A DNA stretch of 64,000 bases from Micromonospora sp. WMMA1363 (GCF_030345795.1 NZ_JAUALB010000001.1:3774001-3838000), one strand, 5' to 3'; positions 6,950 through 15,503 are shown, numbered from the stretch's first letter. Notes: generated by a model from the sequence alone, not told the origin. Numbers and translations are program-made.

Positions 6950-9412
6950 ATGCGGAAACGTGACCACAATGTGCTGACCAACGCCGCATCGCTGCTCATC
7001 TGTGGCCTGCTGGCCGGCGTGGTGGTCGCTGCGGCGGCCTTCCCCGCAGTGGCGATGTCCGGCCTGGCCGCGAAGGCCGGCGCCGAGACCTTCGGCGCAC
7101 TGCCCAACGAGTTGACGGTTTCCCGCGCACCGCAGAAGAGCTACCTCTACGCGTCGGACGGCAAGACCGCGCTGGCGACCATGTACGACGAGAACCGCCG
7201 CGACGTGAAGCTCAAGGACATTGCGCCGGTCATGCGAAAGGCGATCATCGCCGCCGAGGACCACGACTTCTACGAGCACAACGGGGTCGACCTCAACGGC
7301 GTCGCCCGCGCCTTCATCAACAACCGCTCCGGCAACGACCGGCAGGGCGCCTCGACGCTGACCATGCAGTACGTCCGACTCGCCATCGCCTACTCGGCCT
7401 CCCACCCGGCGGACGTGGTCGCGGCCACCGAGGACACCAGCGCGCGCAAGCTGCGCGAGATGCGCTACGCGCTCCAGATCGACAAGGAGCTCTCCAAAGA
7501 CGAGATCCTGGAGCGGTACCTGAACATCGCGGCGTTCGGCAACGGCGCGTACGGCATCCACGCCGCCAGCCAGGTCTACTTCGCCAAGAAGCCGAGCGAG
7601 CTCACCATCGATCAGGCGGCGATGCTCGCCGGCCTGGTCAAGGCCCCGAGCGCCTTCAACCCGGCCACGCCCAGCGGCCGTCCGCAGGCGGTGGCCCGGC
7701 GCGACTACGTCATCAACAACATGCACGAGATCGGCGCCATCACCAAGGAGGAGGCCGACAAGGCCAAGGCTGTCGAGCTGAAGGTCGTCGGCAAGCGGGC
7801 CCCGAACGGCTGCGTCGACGCCGCCAAGAGGGAGTGGGGCTTCTTCTGCGACTACTTCTACCGCTGGTGGATGTCGCAGGAGGCGTTCGGTTCGACCACG
7901 TACGACCGGGAGCGGCGGCTGAAGAGCGGCGGCTTCCACATCATCACCACGATGGAACCCCAGGTCCAGAACGCCGCCGATACCGCCGTCCGCAAGAACC
8001 TCGGCGTCGACAGCAGGGCCGCCCGGATGGTCGCCGTGGTCGAGCCCGGCAGTGGCCGGGTCCGTGCGCTCTCGGTCAACCGCAACTACAAGCTCGACGA
8101 CCCGGACAACCCCGCCAACAAGCCGCACAGCGACCCGAAGCGGCGCAAGGAGGGCAAGCGGGGTAACTATCCCAACACGGTGAACCCGCTGCTCAGCGGC
8201 GGTGACGGCATCATCGGATATCAGGCCGGCTCGACGTTCAAGATGTTCACCATCGTCGCGGCACTGGAAAAGGACATCCCGCTCGGCTACACGATCAACG
8301 CTCCGAAGCAGTTCAGGTCCGACTACGTCATCCGGAGAAACGCCCCCGCGGCCTGCCGGGGCACCCACTTCTACTGCCCGACCAACGCCACCAGCAGCAT
8401 GGCCGGCATCCACAACATGTGGAGCGCCTTCGGCCGCTCGGTGAACACCTACTTCGTCCCGCTCCAGCAGCAGGTCGGCGCGGAGGACGTGGTCAAGGCC
8501 GCCAAGAAGCTCGGCATCACCTTCCGCGCCCAGGAGGACCTCGACCTGGAGAAGGGCGCACACCAGTGGGGCGCCTTCACCCTCGGCGTCTCCCAGACGA
8601 CACCGCTGGAACTGGCCAACGCGTACGCGACCCTCGCGGCGGACGGCACGTACTGCTCGCCCATCCCGGTGCAGGAGATCCGGGACCCGGAGGGCAGGAA
8701 ACTCGCCATCGCCAACCCGCGGTGCGAGCAGCGGGTGAGCACCGAGGTGGCCCGTGGGGCGGTGGACGCCGCCCGCTGCCCGGTCGGCGACCGCTCGGCA
8801 ACCTCGAAGTGCACTGGCGCGACCGCCCGTCAGGTGAAGAGCACCGTGCAGGCCCCGGTGGCCGGCAAGTCCGGCACCACCGACTCGGAAAAGACCGCCT
8901 CGCTGGTCGCAATGACCAAGCAGTACGCGGTGGCCGGGATCATGGCCGACCCAGACTGGCCGCAGACGACCCAGAAGATGAAGCACGAAGACAAGAAGGG
9001 CATCAACCCGCCGGTATACGAGACGCTGCGGGACGCGATGAAGGGAAAACCGCGGATCGAATTCACCTCACCCGGCAACAAGATTCGCGAGGGGGATCAG
9101 CGCTCCATCCCCGGCGTCAAGTGCCAGTCGATCGACACCGCGCGCAGCCGGATCAAGGGCGCCGGCTTCGAACCGGTCGTCTCCACCACCAAGGTTACGT
9201 CGAACTGCCCGGCCGGCACGGCCGCCGGCACCAGCCCGGCAGGCCGCACCATCAAGGGCGGTGTCGTGACGATCCAGGTCAGCTCCGGCCCGGCCAGGAA
9301 CCCGGACACCGGTCAGCCCAGCACCCCGCCGTCCAACCCCGGTACCCCGCCGTCCAACCCCGGCACGCCGCCGACCAACCCCGGCCGCCCGCCGGACCGC
9401 CCCGGCGGCTGA
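6950..9412 (+). CDS. ponA2: Bifunctional class A penicillin-binding protein with PASTA domain (PonA2-like)
   Basis: An 820-residue peptidoglycan synthase with one N-terminal transmembrane segment. The GT51 glycosyltransferase domain has the catalytic Glu in EDHDFYEHNGVD (Glu103) and RQGASTLTMQ. The transpeptidase domain has the motif STFK (Ser428-Lys431), SVN (497-499) and KSGTT (from 640). A single PASTA domain (about 720-779) and a Pro/Asn/Gly-rich tail with repeated PPSNPGT units follow. ATG 6950 is favoured by GAGGTG upstream; GTG 6941 is an alternative. It sits beside whiB4 and the ATPase pair, as Rv3682 does. Confidence 0.92.
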   Translation: MRKRDHNVLTNAASLLICGLLAGVVVAAAAFPAVAMSGLAAKAGAETFGALPNELTVSRAPQKSYLYASDGKTALATMYDENRRDVKLKDIAPVMRKAIIAAEDHDFYEHNGVDLNGVARAFINNRSGNDRQGASTLTMQYVRLAIAYSASHPADVVAATEDTSARKLREMRYALQIDKELSKDEILERYLNIAAFGNGAYGIHAASQVYFAKKPSELTIDQAAMLAGLVKAPSAFNPATPSGRPQAVARRDYVINNMHEIGAITKEEADKAKAVELKVVGKRAPNGCVDAAKREWGFFCDYFYRWWMSQEAFGSTTYDRERRLKSGGFHIITTMEPQVQNAADTAVRKNLGVDSRAARMVAVVEPGSGRVRALSVNRNYKLDDPDNPANKPHSDPKRRKEGKRGNYPNTVNPLLSGGDGIIGYQAGSTFKMFTIVAALEKDIPLGYTINAPKQFRSDYVIRRNAPAACRGTHFYCPTNATSSMAGIHNMWSAFGRSVNTYFVPLQQQVGAEDVVKAAKKLGITFRAQEDLDLEKGAHQWGAFTLGVSQTTPLELANAYATLAADGTYCSPIPVQEIRDPEGRKLAIANPRCEQRVSTEVARGAVDAARCPVGDRSATSKCTGATARQVKSTVQAPVAGKSGTTDSEKTASLVAMTKQYAVAGIMADPDWPQTTQKMKHEDKKGINPPVYETLRDAMKGKPRIEFTSPGNKIREGDQRSIPGVKCQSIDTARSRIKGAGFEPVVSTTKVTSNCPAGTAAGTSPAGRTIKGGVVTIQVSSGPARNPDTGQPSTPPSNPGTPPSNPGTPPTNPGRPPDRPGG

Positions 9413-9429
9413 CGGAGCCCTGATCACCG

Positions 9430-9461
9430 AACGGGCGGGACCCTGGTGGGGCCCGCCCGTT
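9430..9461. terminator. Bidirectional terminator between ponA2 and yqeY
   Basis: The inverted repeat AACGGGCGGG / CCCGCCCGTT (9430-9439 and 9452-9461) has a 12-nt loop. It sits between two converging genes, the classic place for a shared Rho-independent terminator. Confidence 0.75.
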
Positions 9462-9481
9462 TCGCGTCCACGGGGAAGAGA

Positions 9482-9937
9482 TCAGCCGGCGACCTGCCGG
9501 CGCACCTCGCCGGCGACCCGGCCGCCCTCCGCCCGACCGGCCACCGCCGCCTGGACGGCCCTCATGGCCGGACCCATCTGGGCCCTTCCGGCAAAGCCGC
9601 CCGCAGCGAGCGCCCCCGCGACCACCTCGGCCAGTTCCTCGTCGGACAGCTGCTTCGGCAGGTAGCGCTCCAGCACCTCACCCTCGGCGGTTTCCTTCGC
9701 GGCCTGCTCTGCGCGCCCGGCCTCGGTGAAGGCCGTCGCGGCCTCCCGACGCTTCTTCGCCTCCCTGGTCAGCACCGCGAGCACCTCGTCGTCGGTGAGC
9801 TCGCGCTTGGCCTTACCGGCGACCTCGGCGGTGCCTACCGCCGCGAGCGCCATCCGCAGGGTGGAGGTGGTCAGCTCGTCGCGTGCCTTCAGCGCGGTAC
9901 GCATGTCCGCGGTCAGACGGTCCTTCAACGTGCTCAT
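9482..9937 (-). CDS. GatB/YqeY domain protein
   Basis: A 151-residue YqeY-type protein related to the tRNA-binding C-terminal domain of GatB. Typical segments are LKDRLTADMRTALKARDELTTSTLRM at the N-terminus and GEVLERYLPKQLSDEELAEVV later on. The cellular role is unclear; homologues are often found near peptidoglycan or tRNA genes. It is divergent from the metallophosphoesterase, with only 25 bases between the start codons. Confidence 0.9.
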   Translation of the reverse strand: MSTLKDRLTADMRTALKARDELTTSTLRMALAAVGTAEVAGKAKRELTDDEVLAVLTREAKKRREAATAFTEAGRAEQAAKETAEGEVLERYLPKQLSDEELAEVVAGALAAGGFAGRAQMGPAMRAVQAAVAGRAEGGRVAGEVRRQVAG

Positions 9938-9962
9938 GGACGGTCAAACTACCCTGATCGGC

Positions 9963-10856
9963 ATGCGAAAGCGCACCCTATTCCGGCTCTCCGCCGGGAC
10001 CGCCGCCGTGGGCGCGGCCACCCTGGCGTACGCGTCTCTCGTCGAGCGCAACATGTTCACCCTGCGGCGGTACGACGTGCCGGTGCTGCCACCCGGCGCG
10101 GAGTCGCTCCGGGTCCTCCACCTGTCCGACCTGCACATGATGCCCGACCAGCGGCGCAAGCAACGCTGGGTGGCGTCGCTGGCCGGCCTGGACCCCGACC
10201 TGGTCGTCGTGACGGGCGACAACATGGCGCACCCCGGTGCGGTCCCCGGAGTGTTACGTGCCCTGCAGCCGCTGCTGGACTACCCGGGCGCGTTCGTGTT
10301 CGGCTCCAACGACTACACCGGCCCGGTCTGGCGAAACCCGTTCACCTACTTCCTGCCGGGCCGGGAGTACGCCGAGGGCGTCGGCCTGCCCTACGACGAG
10401 CTGCGCGACGTGTTCACCGGCGCCGGCTGGATCGACCTGAACAACGCCCGGACCACGCTCAAAGCGGGCGGTCGGCTCATCGAGCTGGTCGGCGTCGACG
10501 ACCCACACATCGAGCGCGACGACTACGCCGCGGTCGCCGGCGCGGTCACCCCGGCGGCCGACCTGTCGATCGCGCTCAGCCACTCCCCGGAACCAGCGGT
10601 GCTCGACGAGATGGCCGCCGACGGGTTCGGACTGCTACTCGCCGGCCACACCCACGGTGGCCAGGTGTGCGTACCGGGCGTCGGTGCGCTGGTGACCAAC
10701 TGCGGGCTGCCCCGGTCGATGGCGAAGGGCCTGCACCGCTGGCCCGGCTCGGACTCCTGGCTGCACGTCTCGGCCGGCCTCGGCACCCACCCGACCGCCC
10801 CGATCCGCTTTGCCTGCCCGCCGGAGGCGAGCGTCCTCACACTGATCCCGCGCTGA
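9963..10856 (+). CDS. Metallophosphoesterase, membrane-associated
   Basis: A 297-residue calcineurin-like phosphoesterase. The motifs are HLSDLHM (Asp56, His58), TGDN (86-88), GSND in place of the common GNHD (114-117), LSHSP and AGHTHGGQ. The N-terminus has a short hydrophobic stretch (about 10-26) that could be a signal or anchor. The ATG at 9963 is chosen over 9936, which would nearly abut the divergent yqeY start. It corresponds to Rv3683 in the conserved neighbourhood. Confidence 0.88.
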   Translation: MRKRTLFRLSAGTAAVGAATLAYASLVERNMFTLRRYDVPVLPPGAESLRVLHLSDLHMMPDQRRKQRWVASLAGLDPDLVVVTGDNMAHPGAVPGVLRALQPLLDYPGAFVFGSNDYTGPVWRNPFTYFLPGREYAEGVGLPYDELRDVFTGAGWIDLNNARTTLKAGGRLIELVGVDDPHIERDDYAAVAGAVTPAADLSIALSHSPEPAVLDEMAADGFGLLLAGHTHGGQVCVPGVGALVTNCGLPRSMAKGLHRWPGSDSWLHVSAGLGTHPTAPIRFACPPEASVLTLIPR

Positions 10857-10909
10857 ACTCATCGATCTCAAGATCCACTTATGTTCGCCCGGCCCGAGGG
10901 GTACCGAGT

Positions 10910-10937
10910 TTGACCCTCGGGCGGGGTGAGCTAGTAT
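10910..10937 (+). promoter_or_regulatory. Sigma70-type promoter of tRNA-Pro
   Basis: A -35 TTGACC (10910-10915), a 16-nt spacer and a -10 TAGTAT (10932-10937) lie 14 bases before the mature tRNA start. Confidence 0.7.
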
Positions 10938-10951
10938 TTGTCGGCACGCCT

Positions 10952-11032
<81 letters not shown>

Positions 11033-11041
11033 TAGGCCAGC

Positions 11042-11078
11042 CCAGGGCCGGTCTCCGGAAACGGAGGTCCGGCCCTGG
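11042..11078. terminator. Hairpin downstream of tRNA-Pro and int1
   Basis: CCAGGGCCGG pairs with CCGGCCCTGG, with an inner CTCCG-GAAA-CGGAG extension. It can end both the tRNA transcript and the convergent integrase transcript. Confidence 0.7.
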
Positions 11079-11096
11079 CCCGTCCCCGGGGTCGTT

Positions 11097-11120
11097 TTGG
11101 AGACGATTTTGGAGACGATC
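11097..11120 (+). repeat. Pair of integrase arm-type repeats, left arm of AICE-1
   Basis: TTGGAGACGATT is followed directly by TTGGAGACGATC, two 12-bp units in tandem. A matching 12-bp-spaced pair lies at 26269-26288 inside the right end, and related pairs flank AICE-2. This fits accessory (arm) binding sites for the tyrosine integrase. Confidence 0.65.
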
Positions 11121-11135
11121 TAGCCGATTCGGTGC

Positions 11136-12659
11136 TCATAGCTCCTGTAGCAGTCGATCGAGCACACCCACCGGCGAACGCGGCGACAGCGCCTTCCGCG
11201 CGTGCAGCGCGTCGTTCCATCGCTCCGTCAGGCCGTCGCAGAGCGCCTGACGCATCGCTGCGGTGATGTGCGAGTAGCGCGCCCCCACCGAGCCGTCCGC
11301 GTGCCCCATCCGGTCGTCCTTGAGCTTCGTCGGCGTCCCCATCTCGTCCATCTCGGTCTTGTGGGAGTGCCTCAGGCCGTGCGGGGTCAATCCGGCCGCG
11401 AGCGGCAGCCAGCATGCATCGGCTCGTGCACTGGAGCCCCGGCCACGCGCAGGCACCCCCGGCCATGGCTCGCTGAGAATCGGCACCGGGCGGGACCGGT
11501 TCGGAGCAGCCTGTGGATACCAGCCGGTCGCCGCTGGCTGGAACAGCCAGGTCGCGAATCCGCTACGACGCCAGTGCGGAGCCAACTCACCCGGTGGCAG
11601 TCCGCCACGGACGTAGCCGAGTTCGGCGATCGCCCCCGCCACCTTCTTGCGGGTCGATTCGGGAACCGTCTCGGGTCGGTTCAGCACGTTGGACGCTGTT
11701 CCGGTCGAGACGCCTGCAAGGCGAGCCACGTCGATCAGCTTCGCGCCGGAAGTCTGCGCGGCTTTGTTCGCCGGTCGATGCCCGCTGAACATGTACGTGC
11801 GCCCATGGCACCGGCAGGGTTTCGGGTCGGTGCGCTTGATGTGCTCCGCGATTAGCCGTCCGAAAACTTCCGGCAGGTCGATCGTCCGGTATGAGTCATC
11901 CTTCGGTGGGCAACGGATAAACTCCCCCGTATCGAGTTCGTAAAGCTGCCACTCGACACGAATACTCCTCGGGCGCACGTATAGGGTCTCCAGCCCCACT
12001 AGCTCTCCCCAGCGCATTCCCGTCGTCCCCTTGGTGACGATTCCAACAAACTCGTCGTCCCGGCCCGATAGGAGGCTCGCGCGCTCCGCGACAAGAATCA
12101 GAGTGAGCATATTCGCAATCACCTTCTCCGGCCCACGTGTGCGCGCCCTCCCCGCCCGCTTTCCCCTCCCCCGGCGTTTCGTGGCGGGATTGCTGATCAC
12201 GATTCCATCAGCGTGCGCGTCTTCACAGATCAAGTGAAGAGTGCCACGCCAGGTCTTGATGCTCGCCTCTGCGTAACCAGTCTTACGTTCCGCCTTTTCC
12301 CACAGGTCCACGTCACCTACCGTCATTCCACGCATGAGGGAATCCTCGAACGCGGGCAACAGGTGGTTCTCGATGTGACGTCGGTAGTTTTGCATGGTCG
12401 AAGCGGCGAGATCCTGCCGCGCGTACCACGAGCGAGCGTATGCACCGAAGGTCATCCGACGGTCCGCTTCTGCGGTCCGCATTTGCGGAGCCTGGTTCGC
12501 GTCGTCCGCTTCCGCGCGATCGGCCGCCCGCTTCGCATCCCGCTTTGTGTCGAAGTGAATCGGCTTTCCGGTAATCTGATCGCGAACGGTTTCCAGCTTC
12601 CCCAACGCAGACTTGTAACGTCCGCGCCAGTAGCTACCGGCATTCTCGGCGTATCCCAT
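11136..12659 (-). CDS. Tyrosine integrase with inserted LacI-type HTH domain (AICE-1)
   Basis: A 507-residue site-specific recombinase. It has an AP2-like N-terminal arm-binding region, a SAM-like core-binding domain (about 65-160), and a catalytic domain with Arg216 (GMRWGE), Lys253 (CPPK), His427 and Arg430 (HGLRH), His453 (RMGH) and nucleophile Tyr462 (ARYSH). Between Lys253 and the HxxR box, residues 307-350 form a LacI-family helix-turn-helix (DVARLAGVSTGTASNVLN ... VAGAIAELGY). ATG 12659 is chosen over 12665 because GGAG is nine bases upstream and the AICE-2 homologue starts at the same point. All catalytic residues are present, so it should be active. Confidence 0.92.
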   Translation of the reverse strand: MGYAENAGSYWRGRYKSALGKLETVRDQITGKPIHFDTKRDAKRAADRAEADDANQAPQMRTAEADRRMTFGAYARSWYARQDLAASTMQNYRRHIENHLLPAFEDSLMRGMTVGDVDLWEKAERKTGYAEASIKTWRGTLHLICEDAHADGIVISNPATKRRGRGKRAGRARTRGPEKVIANMLTLILVAERASLLSGRDDEFVGIVTKGTTGMRWGELVGLETLYVRPRSIRVEWQLYELDTGEFIRCPPKDDSYRTIDLPEVFGRLIAEHIKRTDPKPCRCHGRTYMFSGHRPANKAAQTSGAKLIDVARLAGVSTGTASNVLNRPETVPESTRKKVAGAIAELGYVRGGLPPGELAPHWRRSGFATWLFQPAATGWYPQAAPNRSRPVPILSEPWPGVPARGRGSSARADACWLPLAAGLTPHGLRHSHKTEMDEMGTPTKLKDDRMGHADGSVGARYSHITAAMRQALCDGLTERWNDALHARKALSPRSPVGVLDRLLQEL

Positions 12660-12724
12660 GCTCATTCACTCCATTTGAGATGCCCCCCGCGCCGCCCGGG
12701 TTCCGGACAAGCGCGGGGCGCGTT

Positions 12725-13069
12725 TCAGGCCGCTTCGGCACTTTGAGAAAGAGCGCGCCGGGCTCGGGGCGGGACTCGGGCGGTAAGAGTGGCGGGCTGA
12801 GTCGGGATCCCGCTACGTCGGCTCGTGGTCCGTCCGGTCTTTCGATGAGTGGACCTGACGGACGGCGTAGGCGGCGATCCGGCCGCGCGTCGTTCGAACA
12901 ACTGCGCGATCTCCGCGAGATGTTCGGGCAGGAACCGATATCCTCCGCCGATCCAACAGAACGGAATGCGGCCACGGCGGGCTTGCTCTTTCACCCACCA
13001 TTCCGAGCATCTCAGAATCTTGGCCACTTCGGCGGGCAGGTAGAACTCCGGGATGTTGGCCGGGTACAT
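12725..13069 (-). CDS. xis: Excisionase-like winged HTH protein (AICE-1)
   Basis: A 114-residue protein whose first 65 residues form a MerR/excisionase-type helix-turn-helix (PAEVAKILRCSEWWVKEQARRGRIPF ... GGGYRFLPEHLAEI). The tail is basic and disordered. It lies directly upstream of the integrase on the same strand, the usual int-xis layout, and should direct excision by bending the attachment site DNA. It is closely related to the AICE-2 copy at 28139-28498. Confidence 0.85.
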   Translation of the reverse strand: MYPANIPEFYLPAEVAKILRCSEWWVKEQARRGRIPFCWIGGGYRFLPEHLAEIAQLFERRAAGSPPTPSVRSTHRKTGRTTSRRSGIPTQPATLTARVPPRARRALSQSAEAA

Positions 13070-13392
13070 GGTGTCTCCCCATGGGTGTGCTGAGGGGTGC
13101 GTGCAGGGATGCCCATGGCGTCATGGAGGGCCGATTCAACGCGATGGCCTTCCGCCATGGGTGAGTAGGTGGTGCCGTGCGAGCCCGTACATCGGCCCGT
13201 TGAGAGCGCCGTGGGGCCAAGATCCGGGTTTCCAAGGGGAAAGGTGTAGGCCGGATCGACTGCCTGGCGCTCGGCGGGTCGGGTTTCGGCGTGATTCGGC
13301 GGATGCCTCCTTGTGGGCGTCAAGCCGTATCAAGCCGTCCCAGCCGTCCCAGTGCAGGTCAGCCCTGGGACGGCTTGGTGGGCTGGGACGGC
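13070..13392. other. Intergenic region xis1-DUF3631
   Basis: No gene with family support is seen. One frame stays open on the minus strand (13012-13323) but its composition is low quality and it overlaps xis. The right part belongs to the repeat cluster 13322-13556. Confidence 0.5.
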
Positions 13393-13556
13393 TTAAGCCG
13401 TCCCACGGGCATCAGTGACCGGTCCTCGGGTGTGGTCCACCGGTGGGGGTATCTCGGTGTTGGGGGTGGGTTGGGACGGCTTAAGCCGTACCACGGGTGC
13501 AAGCCGTCCCTGGCTTGAGCTGGGGTGGGACGGCTGGGACGGCTCGGTACGGCTTG
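13322..13556. repeat. Iteron-like cluster of GGGACGGCTT repeats (AICE-1)
   Basis: About twelve copies of a 10-mer close to GGGACGGCTT occur in both orientations in 235 bp, including the 20-bp palindrome GGGACGGCTTAAGCCGTCCC at 13385-13404 and a near copy at 13473-13492. The cluster overlaps the 3' end of the DUF3631 gene, where it encodes a Pro/Ser/Gln-rich tail. The density and location beside the replication genes suggest an origin or a regulatory iteron array. Confidence 0.75.
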
Positions 13557-14679
13557 CCTCTGTGTCGGGGTCGAGGGGTGGGCAGTAGCGCTGCCAGGCG
13601 TCCTGGAAGTCGCCGCGTTGGTATCCCTTGGCCTGGTCAGACAGGAGGTTGTAGGACCTGGCCTGCTCGGGGGTGAAGCGGATGTTGCCGGAGGTAATGT
13701 CGTATTCCTTGAGCAGCATTCCGAGGCGCATCGCGGTGAGGCCGGCGCCGTTGCTGTACTCGTCCCAGGGTGCTTCGGGGTCGGCTTTGAGTCGGTCGAG
13801 TAGCACAACGGTCGGAAGCGCGTCGGCGGTGCCGAACGCGCGGCGGCAGTCGGTGAGCAGTCGCACCCGGTCGGAGGTGACGCCGTTGCTGTCTCGTTCG
13901 GCGGTCAGGGTGAGGGCGGCTTCACGGCCTCGGTCGGGCCAGTCGCCGCCGGCTAGGTCGGCGACGGCTATGAGGGGTTCCCAGGTGTCGGCCGCCCGGT
14001 CTTCGAGGGGCATGTCGGGTTCGGCTTTTTCCAGCACGGCGTGGTGGGCGTGAAGCCATTCGGTGAGGTCGTTGGCGAGTTGACGCAGGACTACGCCGTC
14101 ACGGCGGTGCCGGTAGGGCTTGACCTGTTCACCGGGGGCGCGGCGGCGCATGCGGATGACGACCGCCCGGTCTTCGATGGTGTCGGGCATGGCGCCGATG
14201 CCGGCGAGCGCGGCCATGGCGAAGGTGGCGATCTTTTCGACTTTGCGGTTGGTGTTGTCCCACCGGATCGTGGGCCGGTTGCGCTGGTGACCAGCGTTGA
14301 GCAGGCCGCGTAGCTCCTCGTTGGCTTCGGCCGCTTTGCCTCCGAAGATCGTGTCGGCTTCGTCGACGAGTAGGGTCGGTGGGTCGTCGGAGCCGATCGA
14401 TCGGTACACCGCCGCTGTGCTGGCGTTGACGGTGATGAGTGGGTTGGCGCAGGTGCCTTCCACGATGTCGAGCAACCGCGACTTGCCGCAGCGTTTCTCT
14501 GGGGCGCGGATGACGAGTCGGGGTGCGTGTGCCCATGCTTGCTGGGCGTGGGTGGCGGCGATCCACAGCACGGTAGCGTCGATCGCTTCGGGTGAGGGGA
14601 GCACGACGTACCTGGTCAGTGCGTCGTGTAGGCGGTCAAGGATCGCGGGTCCCTCGATGGTGCGGTGTGGTTGGGTCAT
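13393..14679 (-). CDS. DUF3631 AAA ATPase, probable replication helicase (AICE-1)
   Basis: A 428-residue protein. Walker A-like EKRCGKSRLLD and Walker B TLLVDEADTIF come early, followed by the DUF3631 region (KIATFAMAALAGIGAMPDTIEDRAVVIRMRR). Such proteins accompany prim-pol genes in AICEs and plasmids and probably act as the helicase or loader. The last 60 residues are repeat-encoded and low-complexity. Its ATG overlaps the TGT-like gene stop (ATGA), so it belongs to one operon with TGT and prim-pol. Confidence 0.82.
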   Translation of the reverse strand: MTQPHRTIEGPAILDRLHDALTRYVVLPSPEAIDATVLWIAATHAQQAWAHAPRLVIRAPEKRCGKSRLLDIVEGTCANPLITVNASTAAVYRSIGSDDPPTLLVDEADTIFGGKAAEANEELRGLLNAGHQRNRPTIRWDNTNRKVEKIATFAMAALAGIGAMPDTIEDRAVVIRMRRRAPGEQVKPYRHRRDGVVLRQLANDLTEWLHAHHAVLEKAEPDMPLEDRAADTWEPLIAVADLAGGDWPDRGREAALTLTAERDSNGVTSDRVRLLTDCRRAFGTADALPTVVLLDRLKADPEAPWDEYSNGAGLTAMRLGMLLKEYDITSGNIRFTPEQARSYNLLSDQAKGYQRGDFQDAWQRYCPPLDPDTEASRTEPSQPSHPSSSQGRLAPVVRLKPSQPTPNTEIPPPVDHTRGPVTDARGTA

Positions 14680-15503
14680 GCGGCGGCCTCCAGGTCGTCC
14701 AGGGCGGGTTTAGTGCGTGGCGCAGCTGCGGCGAGCACGTTTGTGCGCCATTGCAGGGCGTAGGTGAGGCAGTTGGCGCAGTTGCGGTGTTGGGTGTGGT
14801 GACCGGGTAGTGGTGGGCTGCGGCGGGCGTCGACCGACCATGCGAGGGAGTCGGCGGAGGCGAGCAGGTGGCCGTGTTCGGCCAGGCCGAGTGTCTTGAA
14901 GCCGAAGCCATGCAGCCGGTGTAGGCCGCGTAGGTGCAGGGCTCGCAGGATGTGGCCGGCGTGGTGGGTGCCTTGCCGGCGACAGACGGAGCCGAGTCCG
15001 ACTAGCGGCATCGTGGTCAGGTCCAGGCGGATCATTGACCAGTACAGGTCGACGCAGCGCAGGTAGTCGTCGGTGTTCCAGCCCTGCACGACGGGGATGA
15101 TTGGCAGGTCGGGGGCGAGGTCGCGCAGCTGCGCGTAGTTGGCCACGGTGCGGCGTTGGTGCTCGGTCACGCTGAGGTGGGTGCCGGCGAAGTGTTGACC
15201 GCCGACCGTGCCGCCGTTGATGACGATCGGTTCGCACATCCAGTCTTGGGGCGCGGCCCACCGCAGGTGGCCGGTTTCGTCTCGGTAGCGGTGAAGTCGG
15301 GCCACGTACTCGATGGGGCTAACCGTCCAGCGGCCGTACTTCTGTAGCTCGGTGAATCCGCCGGAGTCGCACGCCCACGGTGCAGCTGCGCGGGGCAGCG
15401 TCTTGTAGGGCCGTAGCCTCCGGTCGGAGACGAACAGTGGCACACCGGCCTTGCCGAGCCAGCCGGGCTGGTGGGTGCCGAGGAAGAACGCCGGGCCGTT
15501 CAT
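14676..15503 (-). CDS. TGT-like protein (queuine/7-deazaguanine transglycosylase superfamily, AICE-1)
   Basis: A 275-residue protein with a tRNA-guanine transglycosylase-like TIM-barrel signature. CDSGGFTEL (Asp46) corresponds to the DSGGFQ motif of TGT; VVQGW and GIGSVCRR-type (here GLGSVCRR) segments follow, and NCANC near the C-terminus may hold zinc. Related proteins either exchange guanine in tRNA or, as DpdA, insert 7-deazaguanine into DNA. The substrate here is unknown. The ATGA overlaps on both sides tie it to replication genes rather than to tRNA metabolism. Confidence 0.75.
   Translation of the reverse strand: MNGPAFFLGTHQPGWLGKAGVPLFVSDRRLRPYKTLPRAAAPWACDSGGFTELQKYGRWTVSPIEYVARLHRYRDETGHLRWAAPQDWMCEPIVINGGTVGGQHFAGTHLSVTEHQRRTVANYAQLRDLAPDLPIIPVVQGWNTDDYLRCVDLYWSMIRLDLTTMPLVGLGSVCRRQGTHHAGHILRALHLRGLHRLHGFGFKTLGLAEHGHLLASADSLAWSVDARRSPPLPGHHTQHRNCANCLTYALQWRTNVLAAAAPRTKPALDDLEAAA

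Noticed and set aside
6857..8986. Very long open frame (709 codons) on the minus strand opposite the PBP gene
   Set aside because: It is the antisense shadow of the GC-rich ponA2 coding sequence; no family similarity and the plus-strand PBP motifs are complete.
13012..13323. 103-residue minus-strand frame upstream of xis1
   Set aside because: It overlaps xis in another frame, has no family signal and unusual composition.
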